This document shows, piece after piece, positions 6,640-14,704 of a DNA stretch of 40,767 nucleotides (position 1 is its first letter; every line of letters starts with the position of its first letter). The notes beneath the pieces were generated by a model. The model worked only from the letters and a program-made list of their open reading frames with translations, did not search any database and was not told where the DNA came from. The stretch lies in NCBI GenBank assembly GCA_013334525.1, contig JAAXXK010000001.1, forward strand, positions 1 to 40,767. Direction: 5' to 3'. Made by a program: the position numbers and the translations under genes. The stretch comes from Chlorobiaceae bacterium (lineage in GTDB: Bacteria > Bacteroidota > Chlorobiia > Chlorobiales > Chlorobiaceae).

Positions 6640-7419
6640 TTATTCCTTTACGAGGGCGGCGATGCCTCCGACGTAGTAGGGATCAGAGAAGAGTACCTGC
6701 TTTTTCCGTTCTTCAGTTATGGTGATGCAGGCGGCAATCATGTCGACTTTGCCGGACATCAGTGCCGGGATCATACCGCCGAAGTCCATGTTGACGACCT
6801 CGAGCCTCTTGCCGGCTTTGTTGGCAATGTGTTTGGCAAGTTCAATGTCATAGCCGACAACCTCCCCTGAGCCATCCACGAACGAAAAGGGTTCGGTCAC
6901 GCTTGCCGTTCCGAGCCTGAGCACTCCGTTTTTTCCGGTTGATGCGATTTTCGGCATCGGGGCAGGGCTGCCCGTTTTGGGGAACCAGCGTTTCATCATC
7001 TGATCGGTGGTGCCGTTATCCTTGAGCTCCTTTACCACCGAATCGATCGCCTGCTTCAGTTCCGGATTATCCTTTCGCACGGCAAATCCGTAGTTGTCGA
7101 CGGTGATCATCTCCTTGAGCACGACCATTCCCCCTTTTTTTGCTGCGATGTTCTGCAGTATCGGCTCATCATACGCAGCGGCATCGGCCTTTCCATCCTT
7201 GACGGCAAGGGCTGCATCCAGGACCGTGTTGAAATACTTGAATTTTGCAGTCGGCAGTTTTGAGAGCACAAGCTGGTCGGCAACGGTGCCGGTAGGGATG
7301 GCGAACTCTTTGCCTTCAAGCTGCTTCAGCCCGGTGACTTTCTCCCTTTTGGCGCATCCCGAAAGGCTCAGGCATGAGATCAACAATACAACGGCGATCC
7401 TGAAGCTATGGCTCTTCAT
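6640..7419 (-). CDS. ABC substrate-binding lipoprotein with permuted SBP_bac_3 halves
   Basis: A 259-residue periplasmic lipoprotein. The signal peptide ends in the lipobox LSGC with C22 as the lipid site. The order of parts is reversed relative to GlnH/HisJ-type proteins. Residues 30-146 match the family's second half ('LEGKEFAIPTGTVAD', 'KADAAAYDEPI', 'DNYGFAVRKDNPELKQAID', 'MKRWF'). After a Pro-rich linker (147-163), residues 164-259 match its first half ('GVLRLGTASVTEPFSF', 'VVGYDIELAKHIA', 'GKVDMIAACITITEERKK', 'VLFSDPYYVGG'). Both halves are complete, so this is a circular permutation and not a truncation. A strong ribosome site (AGGAGA, 7425-7430 on the minus strand) fixes the start. 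It is first in the importer operon. Confidence 0.9.
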   Translation of the reverse strand: MKSHSFRIAVVLLISCLSLSGCAKREKVTGLKQLEGKEFAIPTGTVADQLVLSKLPTAKFKYFNTVLDAALAVKDGKADAAAYDEPILQNIAAKKGGMVVLKEMITVDNYGFAVRKDNPELKQAIDSVVKELKDNGTTDQMMKRWFPKTGSPAPMPKIASTGKNGVLRLGTASVTEPFSFVDGSGEVVGYDIELAKHIANKAGKRLEVVNMDFGGMIPALMSGKVDMIAACITITEERKKQVLFSDPYYVGGIAALVKE

Positions 7420-7743
7420 AATGATTCTCCTTTATTTCATTTTATCATCCTGCAAGGCAGTGGGGGCGCCGGTACGTCAAAATCCTCTGCATCGTTGATG
7501 TTAACGTTGCGGTATTCTTGCAAATATACGTCTTGCGACACTTCTTGCTATACAAAATCGGCTCGAAAAGCTTATCCGTAAGCGCAATACCCCTCTTTTT
7601 TCCCCGCCGTGCCGCCAGGGCGCCCCGATATCTCCTGCGGCCCTGCTGTACGATGTTCGTTCAGGATTTGTGCTGGGAAATTCGAAGATTATTTGCTACT
7701 TTCCCACGTCTCTTACCATAACCATTACAGAATAAATGCGACT
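7420..7743. other. Intergenic region between ABC operon and pyrophosphatase gene
   Basis: A 324-bp divergent gap that must carry the promoter of the minus-strand ABC operon and that of ppa. The only element I can support is the ribosome site AGGAGA (7425-7430, minus strand) for the binding-protein gene. The pyrophosphatase frame stays open back to 7609, but that part has no ribosome site and does not resemble the family. Confidence 0.45.
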
Positions 7744-8277
7744 ATGAATTTCAACCCGTGGCACCACGTCGAGATCGGTGAAGATTGTCCGAATGTTGTG
7801 AATGCGATTATCGAGATTTCCAAAGACAGCAAGACCAAGTACGAGCTTGACAAGAAGACCGGAATGCTTAAGCTTGACAGGGTTCTTTTCTCCTCGATGC
7901 TTTATCCCGAGAACTATGGGTTTATTCCCAAGACCCTCGGCGAAGACCATGACCCGCTTGATATTGTCGTGATTTCACAGTGCCAGATTGTCCCGATGTG
8001 CGTTGTTCAGGCAAGGGTGATCGGCGTTATGCGCATGATCGACCACGGCGAAGGCGACGACAAGATCATCGCGGTTGCCGAAGATGACATGAGCGTCAGC
8101 GGCATCAACGACATCACCGATCTTGGCAAGCATTTCAAGTCGGAGCTTCAGCACTTTTTCGAAGAGTACAAGGCCCTCGAAGAGAAGACCGTTCTTGTCG
8201 AGGATTTCATGGACGCCAGGATTGCAAAAGAGATCGTCCTCGAATCGATCGCCAGGTACAAAGAGGTCTACGCTTAA
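7744..8277 (+). CDS. ppa: Inorganic pyrophosphatase, family I
   Basis: A 177-residue soluble enzyme that hydrolyses pyrophosphate to two phosphates, pulling biosynthetic reactions forward. Family I hallmarks are clear: '[12 protein letters not shown]' (53-63 region) and the catalytic acidic cluster '[10 protein letters not shown]' with D68, D70 and D73 as Mg ligands, then '[20 protein letters not shown]'. The start at 7744 ([10 protein letters not shown]) was chosen because the frame upstream lacks family similarity; 'NPWHH' near the N-terminus is typical. Length matches the bacterial hexameric form. It is monocistronic, with a hairpin terminator at 8314-8343. Confidence 0.96.
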   Translation: MNFNPWHHVEIGEDCPNVVNAIIEISKDSKTKYELDKKTGMLKLDRVLFSSMLYPENYGFIPKTLGEDHDPLDIVVISQCQIVPMCVVQARVIGVMRMIDHGEGDDKIIAVAEDDMSVSGINDITDLGKHFKSELQHFFEEYKALEEKTVLVEDFMDARIAKEIVLESIARYKEVYA

Positions 8278-8313
8278 GCCTCTTTCCCGAAACGATTTTC
8301 ACATAGGCCCTCG

Positions 8314-8343
8314 GGGCGACATGGTGTTAAAGCCATGTCGCCC
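8314..8343 (+). terminator. Rho-independent terminator of ppa
   Basis: GGGCGACATGG (8314-8324) and CCATGTCGCCC (8333-8343) form a perfect 11-bp stem with an 8-nt loop, followed by TTTGTCATTT. It lies 36 bp after the ppa stop codon. Confidence 0.8.
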
Positions 8344-8463
8344 TTTGTCATTTATCAGCTATTTTACCATTCCGCACCAGGGGCACGAACGAACTGGGAG
8401 TGTGCCGGGTTGATGGAACAATGACCGTCATTTTCTGCTGAACCTACTTTCCGGAACCAAGTT

Positions 8464-9867
8464 ATGGAGTGGCGTATCGAGAAGGACAGCATGGGGGAGG
8501 TCCGTGTGCCGGCGGATCGCTATTGGGGCGCGCAGACCCAGCGTTCAATTGACAATTTCAGGATCGGCCCTCCCGGCAGCATGCCCATGGAGCTCATCCA
8601 CGCCTTCGGCTATCAGAAAAAGGCTTCAGCAATGGCCAACGCGGCCCTTGGAGTGCTGCCTGCGGAGAAGATGGAGGCGATCGTCAGGGTTTGCGACGAA
8701 ATCACGTCAGGAGTGCTCGATGAGCATTTTCCGCTCGTTATCTGGCAGACCGGCTCCGGCACCCAGACCAACATGAACCTCAACGAGGTGATCGCCAACA
8801 GGGCTCATGCCTTATCAGGCGGCTCTTCCGGAAGCGATGCGAAGCAGCTGCATCCCAACGATGACGTGAACCGTTCCCAATCCTCCAACGACACCTTCCC
8901 GACAGCCATGCATATTGCCGCCCGCATCCTGCTCGAGCGCTCTACGCTGCCTGCACTGCATCAGCTGCATGGCGTTTTCACCGAGCTCTCAGGGCGGTTC
9001 ATGCAGGTGATAAAGGCGGGACGAACACACTGGATGGATGCCGTGCCGATCAGTTTCGGCCAGGAGCTTTCAGGGTATGCCGCACAGCTTGAGGGGGCCA
9101 TCGGCGCCATCCAGCGGACGCTGCCCCGCCTTGAGCGCCTCGCGCTCGGGGGGACGGCTGTCGGCACGGGGCTGAACGCTCCTGCAGGATATGCCGAAAA
9201 GAGTGCAGCTATCATTGCGGAGTTGACCGGATTGCCTTTCGTTACAGCACCGAACAAGTTCGAGGCGCTCGCTGCGCATGACGCCATTCTCGAATCGCAC
9301 GGCGCACTCAGGCTTGCTGCCGTGAGCCTCATGAAAATTGCCGGGGACATCAGGGCGATGGCATCGGGACCCCGCTGCGGCCTGGGTGAGATTACCCTGC
9401 CGCAGAACGAGCCGGGTTCATCCATCATGCCGGGCAAGGTCAACCCTACGCAGGCCGAAGCGCTGGCGATGGTCTGTGCCCGCGTGATCGGTAACGATGT
9501 CACGCTATCCGTCGCCGGCTTCGGCGCTCCTTTCGAGCTGAATGTCTTCAAGCCGGTCATGATTTCAGCGTTTCTGGAGTCGGCCGGCCTGCTTGGCGAC
9601 GCCTGTCGTTCGTTCGCCCGTCTATGCGCTTCCGGGATCGAACCGGTACAGGAGGTTATGGAAAGGAACGCCGGAATGAGCGCGATGCTGGTGACGGCGC
9701 TTGCTCCCCATATCGGTTACGACCGGGCGGCCAAAATTGCAGGCAGGTCGATAGAAGATGGGGTTTCGATCCGTGAGGCGGCCATTGCTTCAGGATGGGT
9801 GACAGGAGCCCAGTTCGACGGTTGGGCGGATCCACGGGCCATGGCTGGATTGCCGGAAACTCCTTGA
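8464..9867 (+). CDS. fumC: Fumarate hydratase, class II
   Basis: A 467-residue, cofactor-free enzyme of the aspartase/fumarase superfamily interconverting fumarate and L-malate. Signatures in order: 'WGAQTQRSI' (about 21-29), '[10 protein letters not shown]' (about 97-106), '[11 protein letters not shown]' (about 140-150), '[10 protein letters not shown]' carrying the active-site histidine (about H189), and the superfamily loop '[11 protein letters not shown]' (about 318-328) with the catalytic serine. Length fits FumC (about 460-470). '[14 protein letters not shown]' differs from the E. coli form and is closer to the 'MDAVP' seen in other phyla. A second, unrelated class I fumarase lies at 17,857-19,389, so this oxygen-stable enzyme may be the backup. 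In a reductive TCA organism it would run toward fumarate. Confidence 0.95.
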   Translation: MEWRIEKDSMGEVRVPADRYWGAQTQRSIDNFRIGPPGSMPMELIHAFGYQKKASAMANAALGVLPAEKMEAIVRVCDEITSGVLDEHFPLVIWQTGSGTQTNMNLNEVIANRAHALSGGSSGSDAKQLHPNDDVNRSQSSNDTFPTAMHIAARILLERSTLPALHQLHGVFTELSGRFMQVIKAGRTHWMDAVPISFGQELSGYAAQLEGAIGAIQRTLPRLERLALGGTAVGTGLNAPAGYAEKSAAIIAELTGLPFVTAPNKFEALAAHDAILESHGALRLAAVSLMKIAGDIRAMASGPRCGLGEITLPQNEPGSSIMPGKVNPTQAEALAMVCARVIGNDVTLSVAGFGAPFELNVFKPVMISAFLESAGLLGDACRSFARLCASGIEPVQEVMERNAGMSAMLVTALAPHIGYDRAAKIAGRSIEDGVSIREAAIASGWVTGAQFDGWADPRAMAGLPETP

Positions 9868-10267
9868 TTCCCTTGCCGACATGCGCCTTTTAAAAACAAA
9901 GAGCCAGAAAGCCTTGTGAATGTTGAGAAGTGTGGATGTTTGCCCGAATCTGCGTAACGCCCTTAATGGATCACGCCGTTTGCATCGTATGCGCCAATGG
10001 TGGAGAAATCTATATAAATTATTATATAATATGCAGATAGTCTCGATAACCGTTTTGGGCTACACCATATGAGGCACCCGCAAAACCGCGTCATTCCGTA
10101 TGTTCGTTATTTGTGGACGAAATGTTGATAACTTGTTGATGGAGTCGGAAAATCTTGATTGATGCGGGTTTGGCGGTGAAAAATCGATGAAATAACAGAA
10201 AAGTGATATATTGGCCGAAGCGCTGAAAACATCGCAGTCAATCATCGAAACAGAACGTCAGGATTCC
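9868..10267. other. 400-bp intergenic region
   Basis: There is no convincing gene between fumC and the phosphatase gene. A strongly AT-rich block at 10009-10032 contains the perfect palindrome ATTATATAAT (10021-10030) and is a plausible promoter region. The TTG-initiated extension of the next gene (from 10211) lacks a ribosome site. A small minus-strand frame in 10060-10245 has no recognisable content. Confidence 0.45.
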
Positions 10268-10786
10268 ATGATCCTTCTTTCCCCAGAAGAGCTGAAATCA
10301 AGAGCATCGAGAATAAAGCTTCTCCTTTCCGACAATGACGGGGTTTTTACGGATAACGGCGTCTATTATTCAGAAAAGGGCGAGGAGTTCAAGCGATATT
10401 CCATCCGGGACGGCATGGGGGTCGAGCGGCTCCGGGCTCATGGAATAGAGACGGGAATCATTACCGGAGAGGTTTCGCCAAGCCTTGTCAGAAGAGCCCA
10501 GAAGCTTCATATAGAAAGTCTTTATCTCGGAGTCAGCGACAAACTCTCGCGGCTCGACGATGTCCTGCGCGATACGGGGCTCACCGTTTCGGAGATCGCC
10601 TATATCGGCGACGATGTGAACGATGTTGCCATCATGAACGCCATCGCTCTTTCCGGCATCGTGGCATGCCCGGGGGATGGAATGCATTTTGTAGAGCCTT
10701 GCGTCCATTATCGTTGTGTTGCGGTCGGCGGTCGCGGCGCTTTCAGGGAGTATGCCGAGTGGCTGATTGCCCTGAGGGCTTCATAA
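10268..10786 (+). CDS. KdsC-family HAD phosphatase (probable nonulosonate-9-phosphate phosphatase)
   Basis: A 172-residue capless HAD phosphatase of the KdsC type. Start ATG at 10268 is chosen because AGGA sits 5 bases before it; a longer TTG start at 10211 has no ribosome site. Motif I 'LLLSDNDGVFTDNG' holds the nucleophile and acid/base aspartates (D22 and D24 from this start), 'DGMGVERL' and 'GIITGE' follow (motif II), and the end has 'YIGDDVNDVAIM' (motif IV). KdsC itself dephosphorylates KDO-8-P, but close relatives act on KDN-9-P or Neu5Ac-9-P. The next gene is a NeuB-type synthase and not KdsA, so the nonulosonate role is favoured. It is expected to be a cytoplasmic tetramer. The substrate call is inference. 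Confidence 0.85.
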   Translation: MILLSPEELKSRASRIKLLLSDNDGVFTDNGVYYSEKGEEFKRYSIRDGMGVERLRAHGIETGIITGEVSPSLVRRAQKLHIESLYLGVSDKLSRLDDVLRDTGLTVSEIAYIGDDVNDVAIMNAIALSGIVACPGDGMHFVEPCVHYRCVAVGGRGAFREYAEWLIALRAS

Positions 10787-10882
10787 GCCGGAAAAAGTAT
10801 TGTTTATCATCTATCCATAACCTGAGGCGCGCAACCATCCTTTAGGTGATTCCGCTCTTCCTCATTTTACTGACTAATATCT

Positions 10883-11752
10883 ATGGCTGAAGTTAAAATC
10901 GGAAATTGCATGGCCGGGGATGGCCATCCCGTCTATGTGATCGCTGAAATCGGGATTAACCACAACGGCTCCCTGGAAGTGGCGAAAAAGCTGATCGAGG
11001 GAGCTGCGCTGGCTGGTTGCGATGCGGTCAAGTTCCAGAAACGCACACCCGAGCTCTGTGTCCCGATGGACCAGCGCCTGATCGAGCGCGATACCCCCTG
11101 GGGCCGGATGACCTACATGGACTACCGGTACAAGGTCGAGTTCGGCTATGACGACTATGCTGAAATCGACGCATACTGTCGCGAGAAAGGCATCGCATGG
11201 TTCGCATCCTGCTGGGACGAAGAGGCTGTGGATTTCATGGAGAAGTTCAATCCCCCCTGCTACAAGGCAGCATCCGCTTCGCTGACCGATCTCACCCTGC
11301 TCAAAAAGACCAAGGCCACCGGTCGTCCACTGATCATCTCGACCGGCATGTCCACCATGGAGGAGGTCAATGCGGCAGTCGATGCGCTCGGACGCGACAA
11401 CCTGATGATCGCCCATACCAACTCCACCTATCCCTGCCCGGTTGATCAGCTCAACCTCAGGATGATCACTACCCTGAAGCAGATGTATCCCGATAACCCG
11501 ATCGGTTATTCCGGCCATGAAGTGGGTCTTTCCACAACGTGGGCGGCCGTTGCGCTCGGGGCTATTTTCGTCGAGCGGCATGTTACCCTCGATCGTGCCA
11601 TGTGGGGTTCCGACCAGGCCGCTTCGGTCGAAATATCCGGTATGTCGAGGCTTGTTTCCAACATAAGGGATATCGAAAAGGCTCTTGGGGACGGCGTAAA
11701 GCGCGTCTACGAGGGGGAGGCCGCAGCGAGGAAAAAACTGCGCAGGGTCTGA
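10883..11752 (+). CDS. NeuB-family sialic/nonulosonic acid (phosphate) synthase lacking the SAF domain
   Basis: A 289-residue TIM-barrel synthase that condenses phosphoenolpyruvate with a six-carbon sugar (phosphate). Signatures: 'VIAEIGINHNGSLEVAK' near the N-terminus, 'AGCDAVKFQKR', 'FASCWDEEAVDF', 'KAASASLTDLTLLKK', 'LIISTGMST', 'YPCPVDQLNL', 'GYSGHEVGLSTTWAAVALGA' and 'VERHVTLDR'. E. coli NeuB is about 346 residues, with a C-terminal SAF (antifreeze-like) domain that covers the partner's active site. This protein stops right after the barrel ('EGEAAARKKLRRV'), so that domain is absent. It is preceded by a KdsC-like phosphatase, a pairing known for KDN synthesis in Bacteroides. No CMP-transferase lies in the window. 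The exact sugar is not known. Confidence 0.88.
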   Translation: MAEVKIGNCMAGDGHPVYVIAEIGINHNGSLEVAKKLIEGAALAGCDAVKFQKRTPELCVPMDQRLIERDTPWGRMTYMDYRYKVEFGYDDYAEIDAYCREKGIAWFASCWDEEAVDFMEKFNPPCYKAASASLTDLTLLKKTKATGRPLIISTGMSTMEEVNAAVDALGRDNLMIAHTNSTYPCPVDQLNLRMITTLKQMYPDNPIGYSGHEVGLSTTWAAVALGAIFVERHVTLDRAMWGSDQAASVEISGMSRLVSNIRDIEKALGDGVKRVYEGEAAARKKLRRV

Positions 11753-11774
11753 TACTGGCGGATAAGAATTAAAG

Positions 11775-11812
11775 AAGGCTGTCTCAAATGTCGAGTTGAG
11801 GCAGCCTTTTGT
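11775..11812 (+). terminator. Hairpin terminator after the NeuB-type gene
   Basis: AAGGCTGTCTCAA (11775-11787) pairs with TTGAGGCAGCCTT (11796-11808) over 13 bp with one G-U, followed by a short T-run. It lies 22 bp after the stop codon. Confidence 0.8.
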
Positions 11813-11911
11813 CGTTAGGGCGAAACTCCTGGGCTGGACGTTGCCGCGGGAAATGCTCTGGTAATGGGTGAGAGTGTCAAGCAGTGTCGACTTAGTGTTG
11901 GAGCACAGGGA

Positions 11912-12092
11912 GGGCAGACACGCAGGTCTGCCCCTACGGGTAATGTGGATAGCCGCAAACGTCAAGTCTTGGCAGCTTTTTTTCATTGTAAATTCCAGGG
12001 TTTGAAATCGTCCCTTTCAGGGAAGGTTCGTTGGTGGTACGGGCCTCGATTCGTATGTGGATCCCCGTAGGGGCGGACCTGCGTGTCCGCCC
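11912..12092. repeat. Pair of inverted 29-bp palindromic repeats
   Basis: Positions 11912-11940 and 12064-12092 are inverted copies of one 29-bp unit. Each copy folds on its own: GGGCAGAC-ACGCAG-GTCTGCCC in the first and GGGCGGAC-CTGCGT-GTCCGCCC in the second, so an A-T pair in one stem is a G-C pair in the other. Both have the flank CCCTACGGG or its complement. From memory, closely similar 'GGGGCGGACC...GTCCGCCC' repeats are scattered through many unrelated genomes. The 546-bp gap 11753-12298 shows no gene. Confidence 0.75.
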
Positions 12093-12114
12093 GGCAATTA
12101 CTGCAAAACAGGGG

Positions 12115-12150
12115 AGGCTGTCTCTGAGTCGATTCAGGGATAGCCTATTT
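12115..12150 (+). terminator. 13-bp hairpin, terminator-like
   Basis: AGGCTGTCTCTGA (12115-12127) pairs with TCAGGGATAGCCT (12134-12146) entirely by Watson-Crick and G-U pairs, followed by ATTT. Its left arm begins like that of the hairpin at 11775 (AGGCTGTCTC), so the two may be copies of one element bracketing the palindromic repeats. Confidence 0.5.
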
Positions 12151-12298
12151 ATCTGTTGAAATCAGGGGAGCACAGCTCAGAGTCCTCTTGCTATATTTGC
12201 CGTTCTCGGTTAAATTTACACCGATTTCAAACGGCGCGTCGCTTTCCGGAAATACCGGCAGGACGATGCATTTTCAACCAGATAACCATTTGACTGCA

Positions 12299-14185
12299 AT
12301 GAGCGACAAAAAATCCCCCTCAGTAAAGGAGTTCGAATACAAGGCCGAGATGAAACAGCTACTGGACCTGATCGTCCATTCGCTCTACACCCATCCCGAA
12401 ATATTCCTGCGCGAGCTGATCTCCAACTCTTCAGACGCGCTTGGCAAGGCGAGGTTCAGGATGCTCTCTTCCGAAGAGGGCTTTGACAGGGAGGGTGAGC
12501 TGAAGATATCGATCAGCGTCGATCCCGAACAGCGGAGTTTCGTGATCGAGGACAGCGGCATAGGCATGAGCCAGGAGGAGCTGATCGCCAACCTCGGCAC
12601 GGTCGCAAAATCGGGCACGCTGGGCTTCATGGAGGCCCTCAAGTCCAAACAGGATGGCCCTGCCATCGATGCAAACCTGATCGGCCAGTTCGGCGTGGGC
12701 TTCTACTCGGTGTTCATGGTGACCGACGAGGTCACTGTCGAGACGCGCAGCGCGGAGAGCGGTGCTGAAGCCTGGACGTGGCGCTCTTCCGGCCAGGGAA
12801 CCTACACCATCGAACCGGCTGATCGCGAGGTGCGCGGAACAAGGATTTCGTTCACGCTCAAGGAGGAGTTCAAGGAGTTTGCCGAAGAGTACCGGCTGGA
12901 GCAGATCATCAAGAAATATTCGAACTTCGTCGACTACCCGATCTTTCTCGGCAGCAAACAGGTCAACAGCATCAGCGCGCTCTGGCAGCGCTCGAAAAGC
13001 GAACTGAATGATGAGGAGGTGAACGAGTTCTACAAGTTCATTTCGAACGACTACAAGGAGCCGCTCGATTACCTCCATATTTCGATCGAGGGGGCGGTCA
13101 GCTTCAAGGCATTGCTGTTCATTCCCGCCGAGGCCCCGATGGAGCTGCTCTACCAGCAGGGGGCGCTCGAAAAGCATGGCCCGCAGCTCTACGTGAAGAA
13201 GGTGCTCATCCAGCACGAGTGTCGCGATCTCCTGCCGGAGTACCTGCGATTCGTGAGCGGGGTAGTCGACACCGAAGACCTTTCGCTGAACGTTTCGCGC
13301 GAGATGGTTCAGTCCAGCCCGGTTATGTCCAAGATCCGCCAGATCCTTACCGGCAAGATTCTCGGGTGGTTCGAAACCCTTGCAAAAGAGCAGCCGGAGA
13401 AGTTCAAACAGTTCTATAAAGCGTTCGGCCCTATTATCAAGATGGGTCTCAACACCGATTACTCCAACCGCGAAAAACTGATCGACCTGCTCCGCTTCGA
13501 GACCACCAAGACCGCAGAAGGGGAGTACGCTACCCTAAGGCAGTATGCCGACCGAATGGCCGAAGGGCAGACCGAAATCTATTACCATGCAGGCAGCAAC
13601 AGGAGTCAGATGCTCGCCCATCCGAACCTCGAGTATTTCGTGAAGCGCGACATCGAAGTGCTGCTTCTGCTCGATCCGGTCGATGTGTTCGTCGTCCCTT
13701 CCATATTCGAGTACGACAAGAAACCGTTGAAATCGATCGAAAAGGCGGAGATTGACGCCAGTTCGGTGGAACCGGAAGGGGAGCGGCTTGCCGCTGAAGG
13801 AACCGCGGGCGTCATATCGCTTTTCAAGGAGGTTCTCGGCGATCAGGTCGCCGATGTGGTTGAGTCCAAAAGGCTGGTCAGCTCACCGGTGACGCTGGTG
13901 AGTGGAAAGGATGCCATGGACAGCCAGTTCGAAAAGGTCATGAAGATGATGCAGCAGGGTGTGCCGACGTCGAAGAAGATCCTCGAGGTCAACACGTCGC
14001 ATCCGATCATCAGGAACCTCGCAGGCAAGCAGGCTGTCGGTCTTTCAGGCGACCCGGTCGTCCGCGCCGCTGTCCTGCAGCTTTTTGAAGGCGCGCTTCT
14101 GCTCGAGGGCGATCTTGAATCGATCTCCGGCTATGTATCGCGGATGAACGAACTGGTGGAGGCGGCGACAAGGGCAGGCAACTGA
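12299..14185 (+). CDS. htpG: Hsp90-family chaperone HtpG
   Basis: A 628-residue cytoplasmic ATP-dependent chaperone. The GHKL ATPase domain (about 1-235) has the N-box '[17 protein letters not shown]', G1 '[12 protein letters not shown]', 'GTVAKSGT' and G2 '[14 protein letters not shown]'. The middle domain includes 'LYVKKVLIQ' and '[15 protein letters not shown]', which carries the arginine that contacts ATP phosphate. The C-terminal dimerisation domain ends '[13 protein letters not shown]'; there is no eukaryotic EEVD tail. The start at 12299 (MSDKKSP) gives the usual bacterial length; the frame is open back to 12188, but that part looks non-coding. Its flanking gaps are filled with palindromic repeats. 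No CIRCE element was seen upstream. Confidence 0.97.
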   Translation: MSDKKSPSVKEFEYKAEMKQLLDLIVHSLYTHPEIFLRELISNSSDALGKARFRMLSSEEGFDREGELKISISVDPEQRSFVIEDSGIGMSQEELIANLGTVAKSGTLGFMEALKSKQDGPAIDANLIGQFGVGFYSVFMVTDEVTVETRSAESGAEAWTWRSSGQGTYTIEPADREVRGTRISFTLKEEFKEFAEEYRLEQIIKKYSNFVDYPIFLGSKQVNSISALWQRSKSELNDEEVNEFYKFISNDYKEPLDYLHISIEGAVSFKALLFIPAEAPMELLYQQGALEKHGPQLYVKKVLIQHECRDLLPEYLRFVSGVVDTEDLSLNVSREMVQSSPVMSKIRQILTGKILGWFETLAKEQPEKFKQFYKAFGPIIKMGLNTDYSNREKLIDLLRFETTKTAEGEYATLRQYADRMAEGQTEIYYHAGSNRSQMLAHPNLEYFVKRDIEVLLLLDPVDVFVVPSIFEYDKKPLKSIEKAEIDASSVEPEGERLAAEGTAGVISLFKEVLGDQVADVVESKRLVSSPVTLVSGKDAMDSQFEKVMKMMQQGVPTSKKILEVNTSHPIIRNLAGKQAVGLSGDPVVRAAVLQLFEGALLLEGDLESISGYVSRMNELVEAATRAGN

Positions 14186-14704
14186 TCGGCATGGCCATTT
14201 ACCTGTTGCGCGATTCGATAGCTTCGTTGTCCCGACGAGTCGGGATTCCTGAATATGGGAGGTTGAAACCCGGGGCAACTGGGGAGGGAGAAGATCGTAA
14301 TGTAAGAGGCTGAACCCCGCGATATTGAAAGATTGATTTCCGTCTTCCATATTCCGGAGGGTTTCAACCCTCCGGACATTCAGACGTCTTACATTCCAGT
14401 TGCCCCGGGCTTCAGCCCGGGGATAGATGATCCAATTAATTATCCGGACTTCAGTCCAATATCTTCATTTAATAGAAGGAGATAGTCGTTTGAAAAAAGT
14501 GAAGAGGTTGGACTGAAGTCCGAAGAGAATTATTTCTTTTTATTCTCTCTATTCCCCGGGTTGAAACCCGGGGCAACTAAGGAGGGAGAAGAAATGAATG
14601 TCCGTACTCCCGACGAGTCGGGACTTCTGAATATGGGAGCTCCGCGCCATGACGAATTTCCTTGATTGAGTGACTAAAGAAGTAAAACCTAAATCCGAGT
14701 AGTA
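14186..14704. repeat. Cluster of palindromic repeat elements
   Basis: The 519-bp gap contains no gene but at least seven near-perfect palindromes with a two-base centre: 14230-14245 and 14608-14623 (TCCCGACGAGTCGGGA), 14353-14376 (11-bp arms, centre TC), 14403-14422 (CCCCGGGCT arms, TC), 14446-14457 (GGACT arms, TC), 14510-14521 (GGACT arms, GA) and 14554-14573 (CCCCGGGTT arms, GA). Direct repeats also occur: 14261-14294 and 14559-14592 share 32 of 34 bases, and 14246-14261 resembles 14624-14639 (CTGAATATGGGAG). Stem sequences differ while pairing is kept. It may act as a terminator for htpG, but it looks mainly like accumulated repeat insertions. Confidence 0.85.
14202..14246 (+). repeat. 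Copy 1 of a 45-bp dispersed repeat
   Basis: It starts CCTGTTGCGCGATTC and ends CCGACGAGTCGGGAT. The reverse complement of 34536-34580 has the same length, the same two 15-bp ends and a diverged middle. The copy lies 17 bp after the htpG stop. Confidence 0.75.

Noticed and set aside
7609-7743. N-terminal extension of the pyrophosphatase
   Set aside because: The residues do not resemble family I enzymes, and the length from 7744 is already standard.
10268-11752. KDO biosynthesis pair (kdsC-kdsA)
   Set aside because: The second gene is of NeuB type and not KdsA, so KDO synthesis is not the best reading.
10874-11986. 370-codon minus-strand frame opposite the NeuB-type gene
   Set aside because: Shadow frame; the plus-strand protein has unmistakable NeuB motifs.
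14186-14704. CRISPR array
   Set aside because: Repeats are palindromes of different sequence and irregular spacing, without equal-length spacers and without cas genes.
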